From Pseudomonadota bacterium (GTDB taxonomy: Bacteria > Pseudomonadota > Alphaproteobacteria > Rhodospirillales > Magnetospirillaceae): a stretch of DNA of 7,925 nucleotides. The DNA is taken from contig JAFAAW010000002.1 of NCBI GenBank assembly GCA_023426365.1, forward strand, positions 1-7,925, in the 5' to 3' direction. A model generated the notes under the pieces. It was not told the DNA's origin. It worked only from the letters and a program-made list of their open reading frames with translations, and made no database searches. Shown here in pieces: positions 6,510 through 7,925 of this stretch. Position numbers and translations under genes: made by a program. Numbering within the stretch: the first letter of the stretch is position 1; the number at the start of each line of letters is the position of its first letter.

Positions 6510-7487
6510 TCAGGGCTGGTCCAGGCGGAATTCGATGCGCCGGTTGCGGGCGTGCGCGGCCTCGGTGTCGTCGGTGGCGATGGGCTGGAACTCGCCGAAG
6601 CCGGCGGCGGCCACATGCTCGGGCGGCACGCCGGCGGCGATCAGCGCCTTGGCCACCGTCACCGCGCGCAGGACCGACAATTCCCAGTTGGAGGCGAAGC
6701 GGGCATTGCTGATGGGCCGCTTGTCGGTATGGCCGCTGACCCGCAGCACCCAGTTCAGCCCGGCGGGAAACTCGGCCCGCACCGCGTTCAGGGTGGCGGC
6801 CAACCGGCGCACTTCCTCGACGCCCTGGGGCAGCAGCACGTCGGACCCGGGGGCGAACAGCACCTCGGACGGCAGGGTGAAGCGGTCGCCCTCGACCTTG
6901 AAGCCGGGGCGGTCGGCCAGCACGTCCCGCAGGCGGGCAAAGAATTCGGAACGGCCGCGCTGCAATTCCTCGACCTTGGCCAGCAGGGCGCGGTTCAGGC
7001 GCACCCCCAGGCCGGCCACCTGCGTCTGGCTGGCACTGATGCGCTGTTCCGCCACCTCCAGCGCCTGGGAAACGGCGGCCAGTTGGCGCTCGGTTTCCTC
7101 GATGGCGGCCAACAGGCTGGCGCGGGCGTCGGTGGGGGCGTCGCCGGTCCTTTCCGCCTGCAGACCCAGTTCGGCGCGGGCCGCCAGCAATTCCTCCAGC
7201 CGGTGGGCCAGGCGGTTGCGTTCGGCCGCCTCGGCCGACAATTCGGCGCCCATCTTGGCCAGCCGCTCGTAGAGCGCGGCGCGTTCGGCCGCCGACAGCG
7301 CCCCTTCGGCCACCGCCGGCGCGGCGGCCGGGGTTTCGGGGCGGGCACGCAGGACCACGCCTTGCAGCGCGACGACGGCGAACACCACCAGCAGCAGCGC
7401 CGCCACCGCCAGATACAGTCCCCCCATGGACTGCACCCAACCGGCCGCCGCGGATGACGGCGCCAACGAATGTTTGTCGGCCTGCAT
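6510..7487 (-). CDS. membrane-anchored coiled-coil OmpA/MotB-type peptidoglycan-binding protein
   Basis: The 325-residue protein has a short cytoplasmic N-terminus (1-21), one transmembrane helix (about 22-46), a long Ala/Glu/Arg/Leu-rich coiled coil (about 62-190), and a C-terminal OmpA-like domain (about 200-325). That domain contains LFAPGSDVLLPQG (210-222), the GHTD motif (252-255), a helix starting NWELSVLRAVTVAKAL (267-282) and the closing NRRIEFRL (315-322), which in the family bind peptidoglycan diaminopimelate. The topology resembles MotB, but the membrane helix carries no aspartate, so it should not form a proton channel, and no MotA-like gene is visible. It probably tethers the inner membrane to the wall. 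The start at 7487 follows G-rich ribosome-site sequence contained in a 9-bp tandem duplication. The upstream end of the gene region is bounded by an insertion sequence. Confidence 0.85.
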   Translation of the reverse strand: MQADKHSLAPSSAAAGWVQSMGGLYLAVAALLLVVFAVVALQGVVLRARPETPAAAPAVAEGALSAAERAALYERLAKMGAELSAEAAERNRLAHRLEELLAARAELGLQAERTGDAPTDARASLLAAIEETERQLAAVSQALEVAEQRISASQTQVAGLGVRLNRALLAKVEELQRGRSEFFARLRDVLADRPGFKVEGDRFTLPSEVLFAPGSDVLLPQGVEEVRRLAATLNAVRAEFPAGLNWVLRVSGHTDKRPISNARFASNWELSVLRAVTVAKALIAAGVPPEHVAAAGFGEFQPIATDDTEAAHARNRRIEFRLDQP

Positions 7488-7496
7488 GGTCCGTTT

Positions 7497-7514
7497 CCCC
7501 CAGAACCCCCAGAA
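7497..7514. repeat. perfect 9-bp tandem duplication at the ribosome-binding region
   Basis: CCCCCAGAA occurs twice without a gap (7497-7505 and 7506-7514). On the minus strand this reads as two copies of TTCTGGGGG just before the OmpA-type start codon. Only the copy nearer the start, about 9 nt from the ATG, is placed to act as the Shine-Dalgarno sequence. Such a short tandem repeat is prone to slippage. Confidence 0.8.
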
Positions 7515-7558
7515 TGCGCCTTACAGTAGCGCGATCCGCCACAGGTCGGAAGGGGGGC

Positions 7559-7925
7559 TTAGGTTCTGGACTCATAAGTCCGCATCCACAGGCGGGTTGA
7601 GGCGAGCATGACGGCGGCGAGGAAGTTCCTGGCCGATTTATCGAAGCGCGTCGCGATCCGCCTGAAGTGCTTGAGCTTATTGAAGAAACGTTCGACGAGG
7701 TTACGCTGTCGGTAGAGAGCGTGATCGACGGAGCGCTGGACCTTGCGGTCGCGCTGCGTTGGGATGTGGGCGCAGCCACCCTTGGATTTGACCAGATCGA
7801 CCAGCGCCTGCCAGTCGTAGCCTCGGTCGCCGACAAAAGCCTGAGCCGTCGGCAGCCCCTCCAACATGGTCGGCGCGGCGGCCTTGTCCGAGGCCTGGCC
7901 CGGCGTCAGCAGCAGTTTCACCGGC
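7559..7925 (-). mobile_element. IS5-family (IS427-like) insertion sequence, one end, cut by the window edge
   Basis: The transposase reading frame here belongs to the IS5 family. Its stop codon at 7559-7561 must lie close to the element's terminus, so the junction with chromosomal sequence is near 7550-7561, but without the other end the terminal inverted repeat and target duplication cannot be fixed. A short palindrome (GGACT, CATA, AGTCC at 7568-7581) lies just inside this end. Confidence 0.7.
7559..7925 (-). CDS. IS5-family transposase, C-terminal part (partial)
   Basis: About 121 residues are visible and the frame is open to the window edge, so the N-terminal portion is missing from view. 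The GTG at 7919-7921 is probably an internal valine, since the text PVKLLLTPGQASD matches the interior of IS5-type DDE transposases. Counting from that valine, the second catalytic Asp is D32 in GDRGYD, and the catalytic Glu is E77 in LYRQRNLVERFFNKLKHFRR, the family's Y-(2)-R-(3)-E-(6)-K type signature. The C-terminus RIATRFDKSARNFLAAVMLAS is typical of the IS427 group, so this end looks intact and not decayed. Many IS427-group elements make the protein by frameshifting between two frames; that cannot be tested here. It is oriented toward the OmpA-type gene. Confidence 0.88.
   Translation of the reverse strand, partial: PVKLLLTPGQASDKAAAPTMLEGLPTAQAFVGDRGYDWQALVDLVKSKGGCAHIPTQRDRKVQRSVDHALYRQRNLVERFFNKLKHFRRIATRFDKSARNFLAAVMLASTRLWMRTYESRT

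Noticed and set aside
6510..7487. Reading the OmpA/MotB-type protein as a flagellar stator MotB or a Zorya-type ZorB defence protein
   Set aside because: The transmembrane aspartate of these channel proteins is missing and no MotA/ZorA or other defence genes are in view.
6433..7836. Minus-strand open frame of 467 codons spanning the OmpA-type gene and the insertion-sequence end
   Set aside because: It crosses the IS/chromosome junction and is in a different frame from both recognised proteins; composition is Gly/Arg/Pro-rich.

Overview
The window is high-GC (clearly G+C-rich throughout, with strong G/C third-position bias) and densely coded on both strands. The protein families and gene style suggest an alphaproteobacterium of the Rhodospirillales/Magnetospirillum type; this is inference from composition and family resemblance, not from a marker gene.

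Layout, left to right. At the left edge is a complete tRNA-Arg(CCG) gene on the minus strand with a near-consensus sigma-70 promoter. Just beyond its promoter is a hairpin that probably terminates the next minus-strand gene, a short SlyD-like FKBP prolyl isomerase (254-679). A 235-bp divergent intergenic region, holding a perfect 8-6-8 inverted repeat at 776-797, separates it from a plus-strand TPR lipoprotein gene (915-1718). That gene converges, with only 7 bp between stop codons, on a minus-strand SLC13-type permease carrying two cytoplasmic RCK_C (TrkA-C) domains (1726-3492).

A second divergent region (3493-3679) leads into a plus-strand two-gene operon (3680-6342). It encodes a PhnD-like periplasmic binding protein and, overlapping it by ATGA, a membrane PAS-containing histidine kinase. 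No ABC permease, ATPase or response regulator is present, so the pair looks like a periplasmic-binding-protein-fed sensor and not a transporter. This is the most system-like part of the window. Its ligand and output are not visible.

The 167-bp convergent region 6343-6509 is packed with inverted repeats: a short GC hairpin, a long broken inverted repeat at 6388-6455, and a hairpin just after the next gene. On the minus strand beyond it is a membrane-anchored coiled-coil OmpA/MotB-type peptidoglycan-binding protein (6510-7487) that lacks the MotB proton-channel aspartate. About 71 bp upstream of its start lies the end of an IS5-family (IS427-like) insertion sequence, whose transposase C-terminal half runs off the right edge.

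I see no CRISPR array, phage gene or defence operon, and no convincing wholly new system. The best leads are the binding-protein/kinase pair, the two inverted-repeat regions, and the IS junction next to a MotB-like gene with no MotA partner in view.
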